This document shows positions 17,491 to 26,077 of a DNA stretch of 64,000 nucleotides, piece after piece. Every line of letters begins with the position of its first letter. The stretch's first letter is position 1. Below the pieces are notes generated by a model. The model made no database searches and was not told the origin of the DNA. It saw only the letters and a program-made list of their open reading frames with translations. The translations under genes were made by a program, and so were the position numbers. The stretch comes from VRUE01 sp963718755 (GTDB lineage Bacteria; Actinomycetota; Thermoleophilia; Solirubrobacterales; 70-9): contig OY970376.1 of assembly GCA_963718755.1 (NCBI GenBank), positions 1,116,001-1,180,000 on the forward strand. Reading direction: 5' to 3'.

Positions 17491-18405
17491 ATGGCACCAT
17501 TGCGGCTCGCCATGGCCGCCACCTGCAAACGAGTAGCGGATTCGAAGCAGTTCCAGCTGTTCATCCTCGCCGTGATCCTCGCCAACGCGGTGGCGCTCGG
17601 GCTGGAGACCTACGACGCGGTCGACCGCGAGGTCGGCGACACGCTGGGCGTTCTCAACGACGTCTTCCTCGGCATCTTCGTGGTCGAGATCGCGATCAGG
17701 ATCGCCGCCCACGGCAGGCGGCCCCAGGACTACTTCAAGAGCGGCTGGAACGTCTTCGACTTCCTCATCATCGGCGGCGCCTTCGTCCCCGGGGTGCGCC
17801 AGAACGCCACCGCCCTGCGGGTGCTGCGCCTGCTGCGGATCGTCCGCGTGGTCAGCCTCTTCCCCGACCTGCGCTTCCTGATCCGCGGCATGGCCGCCAG
17901 CCTGCCGCCGATCGGCAGCATGGCGATGCTCACCTCGCTGCTGATCTACATCTACGGGATGCTCGGCTGGATCCTCTACGCCGACACCAATCCCGCCCAC
18001 TGGGGGGACATCGGCCAGGCGATGCTCTCGCTCTTCATCGTCCTCACGCTGGAGAGCTGGCCCGAAATCATGGGCGAAGTGATCGGAGACCACCCCTGGG
18101 CTTGGGTCTACTTCGTCAGCTACGTGCTGATCGCCTCGTTCCTGCTGATCAACATGGTGATCGCGATCCTGATCAACAGCCTCGAGGAGGTGCGGGCGAT
18201 GGAGGCGATCGAGAAGCGCCTCGAAAACCGCCGCGCCGAACGCGACGCCGAGGGGGAGTCAGGCGGCAAAGCGGCCGCCGAGCGGCTGCTGAGGATCCGC
18301 GAGGCGCTCGACGAGCTCGAGGACGAGCTGCACCTGGACGGCCACCTGGAGGCGCCCAAGGGCAAGCGCGACGGGCCCCGGATGATCAGGCGCTTCCGGG
18401 GGTAA
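17491..18405 (+). CDS. Bacterial voltage-gated sodium-type channel (NaChBac/NavAb family)
   Basis: Single-domain six-helix ion channel of about 304 residues; four copies would make one pore in the cytoplasmic membrane. S4 is seen as RVLRLLRIVRVV (about 109-120), with four regularly spaced arginines as voltage sensors. The pore loop reads TLESWPE (about 187-193), matching the TLESW selectivity filter of bacterial sodium channels. The C-terminal tail (about 245-290) is charged and helical and probably forms the coiled coil that holds the tetramer. The start is 17491 or the ATG at 17512. Its last 20 bases overlap the convergent gene. Confidence 0.88.
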   Translation: MAPLRLAMAATCKRVADSKQFQLFILAVILANAVALGLETYDAVDREVGDTLGVLNDVFLGIFVVEIAIRIAAHGRRPQDYFKSGWNVFDFLIIGGAFVPGVRQNATALRVLRLLRIVRVVSLFPDLRFLIRGMAASLPPIGSMAMLTSLLIYIYGMLGWILYADTNPAHWGDIGQAMLSLFIVLTLESWPEIMGEVIGDHPWAWVYFVSYVLIASFLLINMVIAILINSLEEVRAMEAIEKRLENRRAERDAEGESGGKAAAERLLRIREALDELEDELHLDGHLEAPKGKRDGPRMIRRFRG

Positions 18406-19381
18406 CTGCCGCCTCGTCAGAAGCCTCCCTGTCCTCTTCTGCGTCACGGATCAGGCCGCGCCAGTCGGTCGTCCGGAAGACGAGCAGGATCGCGGCGAAG
18501 CCGAGGACCACCGACCAGGCCGCCATCGCGATCTGCGTGCCGACCGAGAAGGAGAGGACGGCGGTGCGCGAGGGCCCGTGCAGGGTCGCGACGAGAAGCG
18601 CCTGCTGGGCGCCGGCGCCGCCCGGAGTGAAGGGGACGATGTTGGCGATCGCCTGCACGCTCATCACCAGCAGCACGCTGGGGACGGAGCCACCGATGCC
18701 GAAGGCCTCGAGGAAGAACCAGAAAGCGGCGAAGCGGCAAAGCCAGCCGAGACCCTGCCAAGCCGCAACCTCGCGCAGGTAACGACGTGGGGTTCTGAGG
18801 ATGGTCACACCCTGTTTGACCCGGTCCCAGAAGCGCCGCACACGGTGCGCCAGCAGGTAGACCGCAATCGCAATCGCCAACAGCAGCGCGCCGAGCGTGG
18901 TCAGGAAGATCTGCGGGTGTTCGGCCCAGAAGGCGATCTCGAAGGCGGGCAGGTTCGGCAGCTGCGGCGGCTCCGGCAGCAGGCCCTGCGAGATCGCGTA
19001 GAAGAGCACCAGCACCCCGACGGAGGTGTCGAAGACCGTCTGCACCAGGAAAGAGGACGTGACCGCGGGGTAGGAGGAGCCGGGGATCTGGCGTTTGGCG
19101 AGAAAGACTTTGGTCACGTCGCCGGCGTGCGCGGGCAGGATCGCGTTGATCCCAGCCCCGGCCAGGTAGGCAGCGCTGAGGCGGAGGAAGGAGATCTGGA
19201 CGTCCGGGTAGGCGGCGCGGAGGACGTTGCGCCAGGCCCAGGCACGGGCCAGCTGCATCGCGGCGAGGCAGACCAGCGCCAGGGCAAAGGAGGACCACTC
19301 GATCTCCGAGAGGTGGCCGAAGAACTCCGCGGCACGCCGGCCAAAGGCTTCGGCACTCGAGGCAAAGTCAGCGTGTGGCAT
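18386..19381 (-). CDS. Lysylphosphatidylglycerol synthase transmembrane (flippase-like) family protein
   Basis: A 331-residue protein with eight or nine hydrophobic segments and the family signatures AGINAILPAHAGDVTKVFL (near residue 75) and VPFTPGGAGAQQALLV (near residue 248). This family (UPF0104, the flippase part of MprF and stand-alone relatives such as AglD) moves or synthesises lipid-linked molecules; no aminoacyl-transferase domain is present. Next to a sulfotransferase it may serve cell-envelope lipid or glycan modification, which is inference. The ATG lies seven bases after a TAGTGT box. Confidence 0.8.
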   Translation of the reverse strand: MPHADFASSAEAFGRRAAEFFGHLSEIEWSSFALALVCLAAMQLARAWAWRNVLRAAYPDVQISFLRLSAAYLAGAGINAILPAHAGDVTKVFLAKRQIPGSSYPAVTSSFLVQTVFDTSVGVLVLFYAISQGLLPEPPQLPNLPAFEIAFWAEHPQIFLTTLGALLLAIAIAVYLLAHRVRRFWDRVKQGVTILRTPRRYLREVAAWQGLGWLCRFAAFWFFLEAFGIGGSVPSVLLVMSVQAIANIVPFTPGGAGAQQALLVATLHGPSRTAVLSFSVGTQIAMAAWSVVLGFAAILLVFRTTDWRGLIRDAEEDREASDEAAVTPGSA

Positions 19382-19387
19382 CGCAGT

Positions 19388-19394
19388 TACACTA
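19388..19394. promoter_or_regulatory. Shared bidirectional -10 box (TACACTA)
   Basis: TACACT on the + strand precedes the sulfotransferase GTG (19403) by nine bases; the same bases read TAGTGT on the - strand, seven bases before the ATG at 19381. One symmetric -10 thus appears to serve both genes. Confidence 0.55.
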
Positions 19395-19402
19395 GCCCGC
19401 TC

Positions 19403-20392
19403 GTGTCAGAGCCCGAGACGACTCAGACCGTGCCCAGCGCCCCCCGCGACCCCGCCGACGAGGCGATGTGCGCGCGTGCCCGCGAGCGCTATGCCGGCGA
19501 TCGCGGCAGCAGCTTCCGGCGCCGGCGCAAGCGCCATGCCGAGCTGCCCAACCTGATCATCATCGGCGGCCTCAAGTGCGGCACGACCAGCATCCACCAC
19601 TACCTCGGGCTGCACCCGGAAATCCAGATGTCGAAGCCGAAGGAGCTCAACTTCTTCGCCGCGGAGCTGAACTGGGACCTCGGCCTCGACTGGTACGCGA
19701 GCCGCTTCGACGACCGCTTCAAGGTGCGCGGCGAGTCCTCGCCCCACTACACCAACCTGCCCCGCTTCCAGGGCGTCCCGGCGCGGATCAAAGAGCACTG
19801 TCCCGACGCCCGCCTGCTCTACATGGTGCGCGACCCGATCAAGCGCATCCTCTCGCACTGGGTACACGCCACCGGCGCCGGCTACGAGACCCGCGACCTG
19901 GTCCCGACCCTGTCTGAGCCCGACTCCTCCTACGTCTATCGCTCGATGTACTGGATGCAGTTGCAGCCCTACCTCGAGCTGTTCGATCGCGAGCAGATCG
20001 AGGTGATCACCCAGGAGGAGCTGCAGACCGAACGCGAGGAGACGATGCGCAAGGCCTTCCGCTTCGCCGGCGTCGACGAAAGCTTCACCTCGGAGCAGTT
20101 CGACCGCGAGTGGGAGAAGTCGAGCGCCAAGCAGAGCGACAAATACCAGTTCATGGAGAAGGCGATCAAACTGCCCGGCCTGCGCTCCTTCGACCGCAAC
20201 TTCGACCGCCTGCCCGAGTCGCTGCGCTGGGTAGTCGAGAAGGTCGTCCACGACCCGGAGAAGCCGCCGGCACCGAAGCCGAAGCTGCCCGACGACCTCT
20301 TCGAGACGCTGCGCGGCCGCTTCGGCGCCGACGTCGCCGGCCTGCAGGAGTTCGCCGGCCGCAAGTTCGCCGGGTGGCACGACTACTCCTGA
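19403..20392 (+). CDS. Sulfotransferase family protein
   Basis: A 329-residue PAPS-dependent sulfotransferase. The 5'-phosphosulfate loop IIIGGLKCGTTSIHHYLGLH starts near residue 50 and the 3'-phosphate motif MVRDPIKRILSHW near residue 140; both are hallmarks of the heparan-type/PAPS sulfotransferase fold. The catalytic His/Lys of the first motif are present. It would transfer sulfate to a carbohydrate or lipid; the acceptor is unknown. The start is GTG, chosen from the divergent promoter; a much longer open frame upstream runs antisense through the neighbouring gene and is not real. Confidence 0.85.
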   Translation: MSEPETTQTVPSAPRDPADEAMCARARERYAGDRGSSFRRRRKRHAELPNLIIIGGLKCGTTSIHHYLGLHPEIQMSKPKELNFFAAELNWDLGLDWYASRFDDRFKVRGESSPHYTNLPRFQGVPARIKEHCPDARLLYMVRDPIKRILSHWVHATGAGYETRDLVPTLSEPDSSYVYRSMYWMQLQPYLELFDREQIEVITQEELQTEREETMRKAFRFAGVDESFTSEQFDREWEKSSAKQSDKYQFMEKAIKLPGLRSFDRNFDRLPESLRWVVEKVVHDPEKPPAPKPKLPDDLFETLRGRFGADVAGLQEFAGRKFAGWHDYS

Positions 20393-20457
20393 GTTGCGCG
20401 GTCGAGCTTTCGACCGCTATGCGACTCAAACCTCGACCGCACTAGGCTCAACCCTCG

Positions 20458-21024
20458 GTGCATCGGTTACTGCCAAACCCGGGACCAACCACGGTGGAGG
20501 AGCAACTGGTCTCTTACCGGCCGTCGGAGCATGCGCGCGCGGAGCGCCCCTTCCTCGCGATGAACTTCGCCGCCACGGTCGACGGGCGGGCCACGATCGG
20601 CGGTGTCTCGGGTCCGATCGGGTCGGAGACCGACACGGCGATGCTGGTCGCGCTGCGCAGCCGCTTCGACGCGGTGATGATCGGTGCCGGCACGATGCGC
20701 GCCGAGCGCTACAGCGGGCTCGATCGGCGCTTGGTCGTGGTCGAAAGCGGGCCGGAGGGGCGCGTGGATCTACCGGCGCTTCTGGGCTCGCTGCGCGAGG
20801 AAGGCGTGAGGGCGCTTCTCTGTGAGGGCGGGCCGACCCTTCACGGGGCGCTGCAGGCTGCCGGCCTGGTCGACGAGCTCTTCCTGACGATCGCGCCGAA
20901 GCTGAGCGGCGGCGGCGTCCCGCCGCGCATCCTCGAGGGCGAGCTGGACGAGGTGATCCCGCTCGAGCTGGCCTGGTTGCTCGAGCAGGACGGCGAGCTC
21001 TTCGCCCGCTACAGCCGCCGCTGA
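20458..21024 (+). CDS. RibD C-terminal/dihydrofolate-reductase-fold reductase
   Basis: A 188-residue protein with the NADPH-dependent reductase domain of RibD. FLAMNFAATVDGRATIGG (near residue 38) is the first strand-loop, MIGAGTMRAERY (near residue 80) the NADPH region and LLCEGGPTLHGAL (near residue 120) the conserved GG motif. The deaminase half of bifunctional RibD is absent, so it is either a stand-alone pyrimidine reductase of riboflavin synthesis or another pterin-like reductase. No other rib genes are in the window. TAGGCT at 20443 lies nine bases before the GTG. Confidence 0.82.
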   Translation: MHRLLPNPGPTTVEEQLVSYRPSEHARAERPFLAMNFAATVDGRATIGGVSGPIGSETDTAMLVALRSRFDAVMIGAGTMRAERYSGLDRRLVVVESGPEGRVDLPALLGSLREEGVRALLCEGGPTLHGALQAAGLVDELFLTIAPKLSGGGVPPRILEGELDEVIPLELAWLLEQDGELFARYSRR

Positions 21025-21048
21025 GCTAGCGTTCCCCATCATCGCGGG

Positions 21049-21081
21049 GTTCCTTAATCACCTATTTCGCGAATAAGGAAC
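21049..21081. promoter_or_regulatory. Operator-like inverted repeat before the acyl-CoA dehydrogenase
   Basis: GTTCCTTA (21049-21056) and TAAGGAAC (21074-21081) are perfect inverted repeats, and the palindrome TTCGCGAA (21066-21073) lies between them. It stands 40 bases before the ATG, a fitting place for a repressor of fatty-acid genes, for example a TetR protein. Confidence 0.45.
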
Positions 21082-21120
21082 AACGCGCTTCCCGGATCTC
21101 TAGGAGAGGACGCCGCAGCG

Positions 21121-22383
21121 ATGGACTTCAAGCCCAGCCCCCAGGTCGAGACCCTGCGCGAGCGCATCCTCGACTTCATCGACGATCACCTATATCCGCA
21201 GGAGCGGAAGATCATGGAGGCACTCGACGCTGAGGTCGCCCCGGGCGTCCCCTACCCGAAGGTCCTGATCGAGGTCCGCGAGCGGGCCAAGAGCGACGGC
21301 CTTTGGAACCTCTTCATGCCGGATGAGCGCTTCGGCCCCGGGCTCAGCAACTGGGAGTACGGGCTGCTCTGCGAGGAGATGGGGCGCAGCCCGGCGGCGG
21401 CGCCGATGGCCTTCAACTGCGCCGCGCCGGACACCGGCAACATGGAGATCCTCGCCGAGCATGGGACGGAGGAACAGCGCGAGCGCTGGCTCGAGCCACT
21501 GCTCGAGGGACGGATCCGCTCCTGCTTCTCGATGACGGAGCCGGACGTCTCGGGCTCCGACCCCACGCTGCTGCAGGCGCGCGCCGTACGCGACGGCGAC
21601 GAGTGGGTGATCGACGGCCACAAGTGGTTCACCTCGGGCGCGGTGGGCGCCGAGCTGGCGATCGTGATGGTCGTCACCGACCCCGAGGCGCCGCCCTACT
21701 CGCGCGCCTCGATGATCTGCGTGCCAACCGACAACCCGGGCTTCAACCTGGTCCGGCCGATCCCGGTGATGGGGCACGACAAGGGTCCCGGCCACTGCGA
21801 GATCCGCTACGAGGAATGCCGCGTGCCGGCAGCCAACCTGCTCGGCGAAGAGGGCAAGGGCTTCGCGATAGCCCAGGACCGGCTCGGGCCGGGGCGCATC
21901 CACCACTGCATGCGCGCGATCGGCACGGCGGAGCGGGCGCACGAGATGATGTGCCGGCGCGCCAACGAGCGCCAGGCCTTCGGCGGGCCGCTGGCCGACA
22001 AGCAGTTCGTGCAGGAGGCGATCGCCACCTCGCGGATGGAAATCGACCAGGCGCGGCTCTTGACGATGTACGCGGCGTGGAAGATGGACACCGAGGGCAA
22101 GCGCGCCGCCCGCCAGTCGATCTCGGCGATCAAGATCGTCGCCGCCAACATGGTGATGGAGGTGCTCGACCGGGCGATCCAGATCCACGGCTCACTCGGC
22201 ATGACCGACGACACCCCCCTCGCCGCCCTCTGGCGCTTCAGCCGCATGCTCCGCCTCGCCGACGGCCCCGACGAGGTCCACAAGATGGTCCTAGCCCGCC
22301 GCGAGCTCAACCGCTGGTCCAAGCGCGCCGAGGCGGAAGCGGCCGGCGAGCTGGAGCCCAGGCACGCACCGCGGCCGATCTGA
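21121..22383 (+). CDS. Acyl-CoA dehydrogenase family protein
   Basis: FAD enzyme of 420 residues that desaturates acyl-CoA at C2-C3, the first step of beta-oxidation. The flavin motif SCFSMTEPDVSGSDP is near residue 137 and the second motif WFTSGAVGAELAIVM near residue 171. The C-terminal helical domain shows FGGPLADKQFVQEAIA near residue 286 and QIHGSLGMTDDTPLA near residue 358. The sequence is of the ACAD10/11-like type that often goes with a phosphotransferase gene, and one is found nearby. A clear RBS (AGGAGAGGA) precedes the ATG. A strong terminator follows. Confidence 0.92.
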   Translation: MDFKPSPQVETLRERILDFIDDHLYPQERKIMEALDAEVAPGVPYPKVLIEVRERAKSDGLWNLFMPDERFGPGLSNWEYGLLCEEMGRSPAAAPMAFNCAAPDTGNMEILAEHGTEEQRERWLEPLLEGRIRSCFSMTEPDVSGSDPTLLQARAVRDGDEWVIDGHKWFTSGAVGAELAIVMVVTDPEAPPYSRASMICVPTDNPGFNLVRPIPVMGHDKGPGHCEIRYEECRVPAANLLGEEGKGFAIAQDRLGPGRIHHCMRAIGTAERAHEMMCRRANERQAFGGPLADKQFVQEAIATSRMEIDQARLLTMYAAWKMDTEGKRAARQSISAIKIVAANMVMEVLDRAIQIHGSLGMTDDTPLAALWRFSRMLRLADGPDEVHKMVLARRELNRWSKRAEAEAAGELEPRHAPRPI

Positions 22384-22389
22384 GCAAAG

Positions 22390-22418
22390 AAAGGGCCGGG
22401 CTTTCGCCCGGCCCTTTT
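22390..22418. terminator. Rho-independent terminator (probably bidirectional)
   Basis: AAAGGGCCGGGC (22390-22401), loop TTTC, GCCCGGCCCTTT (22406-22417), then T. The stem of 12 bp is perfect and begins with A residues, so it can end both the acyl-CoA dehydrogenase message and the convergent repeat-protein message. Confidence 0.9.
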
Positions 22419-22438
22419 GATGATCAGAGATGTCTGAG

Positions 22439-23155
22439 TTAGCTACCAGTGAACGAGGCGACCTTGACCGCGGATAGGCCTCGGTCGAGCCAGTTGCCTT
22501 CGCTGGTGCTGGCATCGCAGACGAGCTGAGCGACCCCGGCTGCGGCGAGAGTGCCTCCACTCGTGACAGGCAGGACCTGCCTGTCCAGCTCGGTGTTCGG
22601 TCCCAGGTTGACCGCATCGGTTTCGCCGATCGTCGTCGCGCCGAGTTTGAGAGAACAGAGCGCCGTCTCCTGGGTCACGGCGTTGTTGTTGGCACTCGCA
22701 TAGCCGGTCAGCACGTAGCTGCCCGCCGGCAGTGAGAGCTGGCGGACCACCTGCGGCGCACCGGTGTAATCGAGCTGAGTGCTGGTGTTCGTCGCGAAAC
22801 CCTGCGCCGGCTGCGCGTCGGCGCTCAGCTTCGAGGGGTTCACTGCACCGTTTGCGAGTTTGGCGGTGCTCACGGCGTCGTTGGCGATCTTCGGCGTCGT
22901 CACGGCATTGTCAGCGAGCTTGTTGGTGGTAACTGCGCCGTCGCCAATCTTGCTCTCGATCACCGCGCCGTTCTTGATCTTGCCGGCGGTCACGGCTTCT
23001 TTGACGATCTTGCCGGTTTTGATCGAGTTGGCTTTGATTTCGTTGGCGCCGATCTTCTGGACGGCTGCGAAGGCGGTGGCGCCGCCGAGGATGAGGAAAA
23101 CAGCGAATGACGACATCACGTTTGCGTACGTGACGTGCCTGCGAATCTGCTTCAA
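22439..23155 (-). CDS. Membrane-anchored protein with short 'AVT..KI.NGAV' repeats
   Basis: A 238-residue protein. After a short basic N-terminus (MKQIRRHVTY) comes one hydrophobic helix (about 12-35), an uncleaved anchor or signal peptide. Residues 36-120 consist of about ten 11-12-residue repeats such as AVTTNKLADN and AVSTAKLANG, which probably form a right-handed beta-helix-like rod. Residues 125-238 form a beta-rich C-terminal domain with two Cys. I chose the TTG start (23155), because AAGGAG stands six bases before it; a longer frame has no such site. Related genes lie at 26078 and 58360. Function unknown; surface location is likely. Confidence 0.75.
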   Translation of the reverse strand: MKQIRRHVTYANVMSSFAVFLILGGATAFAAVQKIGANEIKANSIKTGKIVKEAVTAGKIKNGAVIESKIGDGAVTTNKLADNAVTTPKIANDAVSTAKLANGAVNPSKLSADAQPAQGFATNTSTQLDYTGAPQVVRQLSLPAGSYVLTGYASANNNAVTQETALCSLKLGATTIGETDAVNLGPNTELDRQVLPVTSGGTLAAAGVAQLVCDASTSEGNWLDRGLSAVKVASFTGS

Positions 23156-23289
23156 GAGTCTCTCCTTGAATTGCGGGTGGAGGGACTCGTGGACGAGCCT
23201 CCGTGCCCAGTTACAGGGATTAGGGGACAAAATCAGGTCGGTCGGTCGGCGTCAAGCACTTTGGACCGGTCTACTGCGGAAAACCGGGG

Positions 23290-24360
23290 TCAGTCGCGCC
23301 GCTCTGCCACCTCAGCAGCCTCAGCCAACCGCTCGACCAGACGGGCGAAGTGTTCAATCCCCGGATCGACCTTGCCGTACTGGCCCGCCGCGTAGCGCGC
23401 GTAGACGCCCTCGAGGATGATCGCCAGCTTCCAGTAGCCGAGGGCGACGAAGAAATCAAGCTGGGATAGGTCGCGGCCAGAGCGCTCGGCGTAGCGCCGG
23501 CGCAGCTCCTCGCGGGTCGGGAAGCCCGGCGCCAGGTTGGCGGGCTGGCCAAGCGCCACCGGGTCCTCGCCGCGCTCCGGCCAGTAGACCATCAGCAGGC
23601 CGACGTCGGCGAGCGGGTCTCCGAGCGTGCAGAGCTCCCAGTCGACGACCGCCGCCACCTCCCCTAGCGGCGTCAGGATCATGTTGTCGAGCCGGTAGTC
23701 GCCGTGGACGATCGTCGCCGGCCCCTGCTCGGGGATGCGCGCCTGGAGCCGTTCGTGCACCGCGTCGACCGTCGGCAGCTCGCGCGTCTTCGACTTCTCC
23801 CACTGGCCCTGCCAGCGATGCAGCTGGCGGGCGACGTAGTCCTCCTTGCGGCCGAGGTCGCCGAGCCCAACGGCATCCGGATCGACCGCGTGGATGTCGA
23901 CCAAGGTGTCAGCAACGCGCTCGCCGATCGCCTGCCGGTCCGCTTCGGCCGGAAATGCTTCGGCCTCGGCCAGGCCGCGCAGGATCGGCCCCTCGACGAA
24001 CTCCATCACGTAGAAGGGCGCACCGTTCACGCTCTCGTCCTCACAGAGCCCGACGACCGGTGCAACGGGCACAGAGGTCGGGCCCAGCGCTGAGACGACC
24101 TTGTGCTCGCGCCCCATGTCGTGGGCCGAGCCGAGCCGCTTGCCCAGCGGCGGGCGGCGCAATGCCCAGCGGCGGCCGCCTTCGTCGGCAACTCCGTAGG
24201 TGAGGTTGGAGTGACCGCCGGAGATCCGCTCGAAGGCGAGGGGCAGGCGGACCCCGTCCACATGCTGCTCGAACCAGGCCTCGACGCCCGCCCGATCGAT
24301 TCCCTGCGGCGCCGCGGCGATGCCGTCGGAGGTGTCTGTAGCCTCGTCGCCCATATTCAT
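23290..24360 (-). CDS. Phosphotransferase family protein (aminoglycoside phosphotransferase/ACAD10-like kinase)
   Basis: A 356-residue protein with the APH/choline-kinase fold. The Brenner motif HGDYRLDNMI (near residue 217) and the metal-binding VVDWELCTLGDPLADVGLL (near residue 238) are intact, and a glycine-rich N-lobe (RISGGHSNLTYGV) lies near residue 45. This subgroup pairs with acyl-CoA dehydrogenases and is thought to phosphorylate hydroxy-acyl-CoA, as ACAD10/11 do. The ATG at 24360 (or 24354) was chosen because the in-frame ATG at 24420 lies inside a conserved leader element. Confidence 0.85.
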   Translation of the reverse strand: MNMGDEATDTSDGIAAAPQGIDRAGVEAWFEQHVDGVRLPLAFERISGGHSNLTYGVADEGGRRWALRRPPLGKRLGSAHDMGREHKVVSALGPTSVPVAPVVGLCEDESVNGAPFYVMEFVEGPILRGLAEAEAFPAEADRQAIGERVADTLVDIHAVDPDAVGLGDLGRKEDYVARQLHRWQGQWEKSKTRELPTVDAVHERLQARIPEQGPATIVHGDYRLDNMILTPLGEVAAVVDWELCTLGDPLADVGLLMVYWPERGEDPVALGQPANLAPGFPTREELRRRYAERSGRDLSQLDFFVALGYWKLAIILEGVYARYAAGQYGKVDPGIEHFARLVERLAEAAEVAERRD

Positions 24361-24363
24361 AAA

Positions 24364-24424
24364 TTTCGCGCTTCTCTCCCGGCGCGAAGGATCAGAGATG
24401 CACGCTTGGTCGCTCCGCACTCAT
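24364..24424 (-). promoter_or_regulatory. Conserved leader element, copy A (leader peptide plus hairpin)
   Basis: This 61-base element is about 90% identical to 54424-54484. On the minus strand it starts with an ATG six bases after TATGCT (24431-24436), codes MSAERPSVHL and a TGA, and then forms a hairpin TTCGCGC/GCGCGAA (24365-24371 with 24382-24388, as written on the plus strand) directly before the phosphotransferase ATG. The layout is that of an attenuator or translation-coupling leader. Confidence 0.65.
24392..24424 (-). CDS. Leader peptide A (MSAERPSVHL)
   Basis: Ten-codon frame with a leaderless-type promoter six bases upstream. The same first nine residues are encoded at 54484. It lies wholly inside the conserved leader element and ends before the hairpin. 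Translation is inferred, not shown. Confidence 0.45.
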   Translation of the reverse strand: MSAERPSVHL

Positions 24425-25676
24425 GACACAAGCATATTCCCGAGGACGATTCCGGCTCAGCCCATCGCTCGCCAACAGGCTGACGATTGGCTTTGCGATC
24501 GCCTTCGCGGTGCTGACCGGCCTGGCCGTGATCGGCGTCGCCCGCTTCCTGCAGCAGCGCCAGGACTTCGAGAATGCCACCGCCCGCTCCTACCAGCGCG
24601 AGATCGAGGCCCGCAACGACCTGGCTGCAGGAGAACAACCGGCCCGCGCCCGAGCGGCGATCGAAGCTCAGCAGCGCCGCCGCCAGGTGCTGCGCGACGA
24701 GATTTCAGACGAGACTCGGGACACCGCGCTGCTGGTCGGAGCGGGGCTGATCGCCGGCCTGACCGGGGCGGCCCTCCTCTTCACCGGTTTGATCTCCTCG
24801 ATGCGCCGCCCGCTCGAGGATCTCGTCGAAGCATCGGGTCGCCTGGCAAGCGGCGACCTCGACGTCCGGGTCAAAGTCGGCGGGCTCTCGGAGACGGCAA
24901 CGCTCGGCGGCGCCTTCAACGAGATGGCGGAAGAGCTGCAGCGACGTGCCGGCGAACGCGATCAACTCGAACGAATGAAAGACGAGTTCGTCCTCACCGC
25001 CTCACACGAGCTGCGCAGCCCGCTCACCTCCGTGCAGGGGTTTGCCGAGCTGCTGCTGCTGGAGCGGGAGAAGCTCAGCCCGAGGCAGGCGGAGACGGTC
25101 GAGGTGATCCTCGACAACACCCGCCACCTGGTGCGCTTGCTCAATGACCTCCTCGACCTCGCCCGCAGCGATGCGGGACGGCTGACGATCCGACCCGAGC
25201 CAACCGGCGCGGCGAGCCTGATCGAGGAGGCGGTGCGAACGATGCGGGCCCAGTTCGAGGCTCGCGGACAAGAGCTGCGCCTGCAGATCGAGGCCGATCT
25301 GCCCGAGGTGGAGGCAGATCGGGACCGGATTCGCCAAGTACTGGTGAACTTGCTTACGAATGCAAACGAGTATTGCCCCCAAGGAGCGCAGATCGAGGTG
25401 CAGTCGCGCCGCGCAGATGCCGACGTTGAGATCGACGTGATCGACAACGGACCCGGCATCCCTCCCGAGCAGCTGGAGCACATCTTCGAGCGCTTCACCC
25501 GCGGCGATGCCGGTGAGACGCAGCGGGTCGGTGGCACCGGGCTCGGGTTGGCGATCTCCAAGTCGCTGATCGAGCTGCACGGCGGCAACATCGACGCCGC
25601 CTCGACTCCGGGGGGCGGCTCGACCTTCCGCATCCGCCTGCCGGCGATCGCCCACGACCGCGCCGAGGTGACCTGA
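24423..25676 (+). CDS. Two-component sensor histidine kinase
   Basis: A 417-residue membrane kinase. Two hydrophobic helices (about 20-42 and 101-125) enclose a short extracytoplasmic loop of about 55 residues. A HAMP linker follows (126-176), then a HisKA domain with the phosphorylated H195 in SHELRSP. The ATPase domain has the N box VNLLTNANEYCP (near 302), G1 DNGPGIPPEQLEHIFERF (near 340) and G2 GGTGLGLAISK (near 369). The next gene, a response regulator, overlaps its stop (TGATG). The sensed signal is unknown. Its ATG falls on the edge of leader element A, so the two divergent genes share upstream DNA. Confidence 0.9.
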   Translation: MTQAYSRGRFRLSPSLANRLTIGFAIAFAVLTGLAVIGVARFLQQRQDFENATARSYQREIEARNDLAAGEQPARARAAIEAQQRRRQVLRDEISDETRDTALLVGAGLIAGLTGAALLFTGLISSMRRPLEDLVEASGRLASGDLDVRVKVGGLSETATLGGAFNEMAEELQRRAGERDQLERMKDEFVLTASHELRSPLTSVQGFAELLLLEREKLSPRQAETVEVILDNTRHLVRLLNDLLDLARSDAGRLTIRPEPTGAASLIEEAVRTMRAQFEARGQELRLQIEADLPEVEADRDRIRQVLVNLLTNANEYCPQGAQIEVQSRRADADVEIDVIDNGPGIPPEQLEHIFERFTRGDAGETQRVGGTGLGLAISKSLIELHGGNIDAASTPGGGSTFRIRLPAIAHDRAEVT

Positions 25677-26047
25677 TGGCGAGGATCCTCGTCGCCGACG
25701 ATTCCGAGACGATCCTGCTGCTGCTCCGCACCCGCCTCGAGATGGAGGGCCACGAGGTCGAGGCGGCAAGCGACGGTGAGGACGTTGTCACAGCGGTGCT
25801 GCGCGATCCGGGCGGCCACGACCTGCTCCTGCTCGACGCGATGATGCCGCGAAAATCCGGCATCGACGCCCTGCGCGAGCTACGCGAGAACGGCGTCGAG
25901 ACCCCGGCGCTGATCGTCAGCGCTCACACCGACGGCGGCAACGGCGCCGCCCACTCAGACCTGGCGATCGCGGCCTACATCCCCAAGCCAATCGACTTCG
26001 ATCAGCTCTTCGCCAAGATCACCGAGCTGACCGACCCCGCCGTCTGA
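25676..26047 (+). CDS. Single-domain response regulator (CheY-like)
   Basis: A 123-residue receiver domain without an output domain. The acidic pair D8-D9, the phosphoacceptor D54 (LLLDAMMP), a Ser in LIVSAHTD and the Lys of YIPKPID are all present. It is translationally coupled to the histidine kinase and is its probable phosphorylation partner. With no DNA-binding part it must act by protein contact or pass the phosphate on. Confidence 0.9.
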   Translation: MARILVADDSETILLLLRTRLEMEGHEVEAASDGEDVVTAVLRDPGGHDLLLLDAMMPRKSGIDALRELRENGVETPALIVSAHTDGGNGAAHSDLAIAAYIPKPIDFDQLFAKITELTDPAV

Positions 26048-26077
26048 GCGGGGCCAGGTTCTCCGATGGGCTGTGCG

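Noticed and set aside
18578..19402. Upstream extension of the sulfotransferase frame
   Set aside because: It runs antisense through the flippase-like gene; the GTG at 19403 fits the promoter and the protein family.
24361..24420. In-frame N-terminal extension of the phosphotransferase starting at 24420
   Set aside because: It lies entirely in the conserved leader element, whose copy at 54424 precedes a different gene and is not in frame with it.
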